Origin: Cognataquiflexum nitidum
GTDB lineage: Bacteria; Bacteroidota; Bacteroidia; Cytophagales; Cyclobacteriaceae
Assembly (NCBI RefSeq): GCF_022538055.1
Contig: NZ_JAKZAM010000001.1
Span: 223,777-287,776, forward strand
Length of the DNA stretch: 64,000 nt
Direction of reading: 5' to 3'
This document shows positions 63,447 to 64,000 of this stretch, in pieces; the stretch's first letter is position 1, and every line of letters begins with the position of its first letter. A model generated the notes under the pieces. That model worked only from the letters and a program-made list of their open reading frames with translations, had not been told where the DNA came from and made no database searches. A program made the translations under genes and the position numbers.

Positions 63447-63704
63447 TTACATTTGTGGTCCTCCGCCGCAAGTTGCTGCAAAACATGCAGTAGCATTCTG
63501 ATTAGCACAGCAATACCTTGTTCCTGAAGAATTTCCCATTAGTGGTCCAAACACATCGGGAAGTGACTGTTGAGAGAAACCTCTGGTAAATGCGTTACTA
63601 AAGAAAAATTCTTTCTCACTACTTTTGCTAGATAGTTCCATGGCGAACAAACCAAGATAGAACAAACCTAATAATCCTGTCAATTTCATTAATCTTTTTT
63701 TCAT
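63447..63704 (-). CDS. NVEALA-like Cys-rich secreted peptide (85 aa)
   Basis: A basic, hydrophobic signal (MKKRLMKLTGLLGLFYLGLF) is followed by a spacer with FFFSNAFTRGFS at the place where NVEALA-type peptides carry their motif, then a short C-terminal Cys-rich end (YCCANQNATACFAATCGGG, four Cys). Such peptides occur next to six-bladed propeller lipoproteins in Bacteroidota, as here. The NVEALA motif itself is not conserved letter for letter, so the family call is tentative. Processing and activity are unknown. Confidence 0.68.
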   Translation of the reverse strand: MKKRLMKLTGLLGLFYLGLFAMELSSKSSEKEFFFSNAFTRGFSQQSLPDVFGPLMGNSSGTRYCCANQNATACFAATCGGGPQM

Positions 63705-64000
63705 AAAAATTTTTTTTAGAATTAAACATACATAACATTAAAGTAAAAAAGATAAAAAACAAAATCATAGGTATATCAAAAAACATAAATACTAAAAATT
63801 AATACCTGTAAAAATAAATTAAACAAATTATAATTCTAAAAAAGTGTTTTTTTTTTTGAATTCAAAATTATATTTATAAAATTAATAGACAAATAAAATA
63901 TAAATTTTTTTTTCTATTAATTTGTAACTACTCAGGTTCTATTTAATTAACCGGAATTCAAGTTTTTTAATTGGTAACTGCTTTTGGGTTTAGCCTGTGT
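63705..64000. other. AT-rich right edge, upstream region of the peptide locus
   Basis: Very AT-rich (including T and A runs). No open frame of coding character was found. It probably holds the promoter of the peptide gene; on the minus strand TATGTTTA (a near match to TAnnTTTG) lies about 20 bases before the start. Confidence 0.4.

Overview
ORGANISM. The window reads as a chromosome segment of a Bacteroidota bacterium, most likely order Cytophagales and close to Cyclobacteriaceae (Algoriphagus-like). The evidence is gene content: a SusC/SusD pair with FG-GAP/CRTAC-type lipoproteins, a DUF4293 protein, the alternative bacterial GlmU family, type B ribosomal protein L31, FtsB/DivIC, many Bacteroidota-style lipoproteins, few Shine-Dalgarno sites, and moderate-to-low GC. 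I saw no tRNA, rRNA, CRISPR array, transposase, integrase or phage structural gene. LAYOUT. (1) 1-11.3 kb, minus strand: a nutrient-uptake locus reading susC, susD, FG-GAP lipoprotein, small lipoprotein, second FG-GAP lipoprotein (cut by the window start). (2) 11.3-15.1 kb, plus strand: a small membrane protein, a MOSC protein and an exported acetolactate decarboxylase, separated by gene-poor DNA full of degenerate intergenic repeats. (3) 15.1-28.8 kb: mostly minus-strand housekeeping genes (hemE, collagen-like lipoprotein, two ABC exporters, truA, YifB/ComM, a Wzi/RemB-like outer-membrane protein), with a DUF4293 protein and a trans-sulfuration enzyme on plus. (4) 29.2-37 kb, plus strand: accessory region with a DUF4143 ATPase, a double-glycine leader peptide, a carboxypeptidase-regulatory-like protein, a membrane protein, a C39-peptidase ABC exporter, and two tandem paralogous secreted proteins. 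(5) 37.1-37.8 kb: three tandem copies of a roughly 200-bp repeat. (6) 37.9-53 kb: rpmE2, a GlmU-like gene, holB, rimB-rimK-hemC-PPIase-SDR run, a sodium symporter, a response regulator, a porin-like protein, a BNR-repeat protein, ftsB, cysE and cysM. (7) 53-61.4 kb: DUF4397 lipoprotein, Tat-exported Gfo/Idh/MocA oxidoreductase, a nucleotidyltransferase pair, an Ldh-family dehydrogenase, ppx, an acyl-CoA carboxylase beta subunit, a four-helix-bundle gene between inverted 7-bp arrays, and an M42 peptidase. (8) 61.7-63.7 kb, minus strand: a second small-peptide locus made of an NVEALA-like Cys-rich peptide, a six-bladed-propeller-type lipoprotein and a CxxC thioredoxin-like lipoprotein. MOST NOTABLE. 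The 30.4-37 kb locus is the best candidate for an under-described system. It has a 59-residue peptide ending its leader in LSGG, a rho-independent terminator directly after the peptide gene, a peptidase-C39 exporter with no HlyD adaptor beside it, and a roughly 195-bp regulatory segment found twice: before the peptide gene with a run of 12 G, and before the paralogous secreted pair with a 6-G run. The second peptide locus at the right edge has the same peptide, terminator-hairpin, accessory-gene arrangement. HOW THE GENES WORK TOGETHER. susCD and the FG-GAP lipoproteins should form an outer-membrane uptake and surface-binding unit. hemC and hemE belong to tetrapyrrole synthesis. cysE and cysM overlap and make cysteine in two steps. 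rimB and rimK overlap and probably act on the same glutamylated target.
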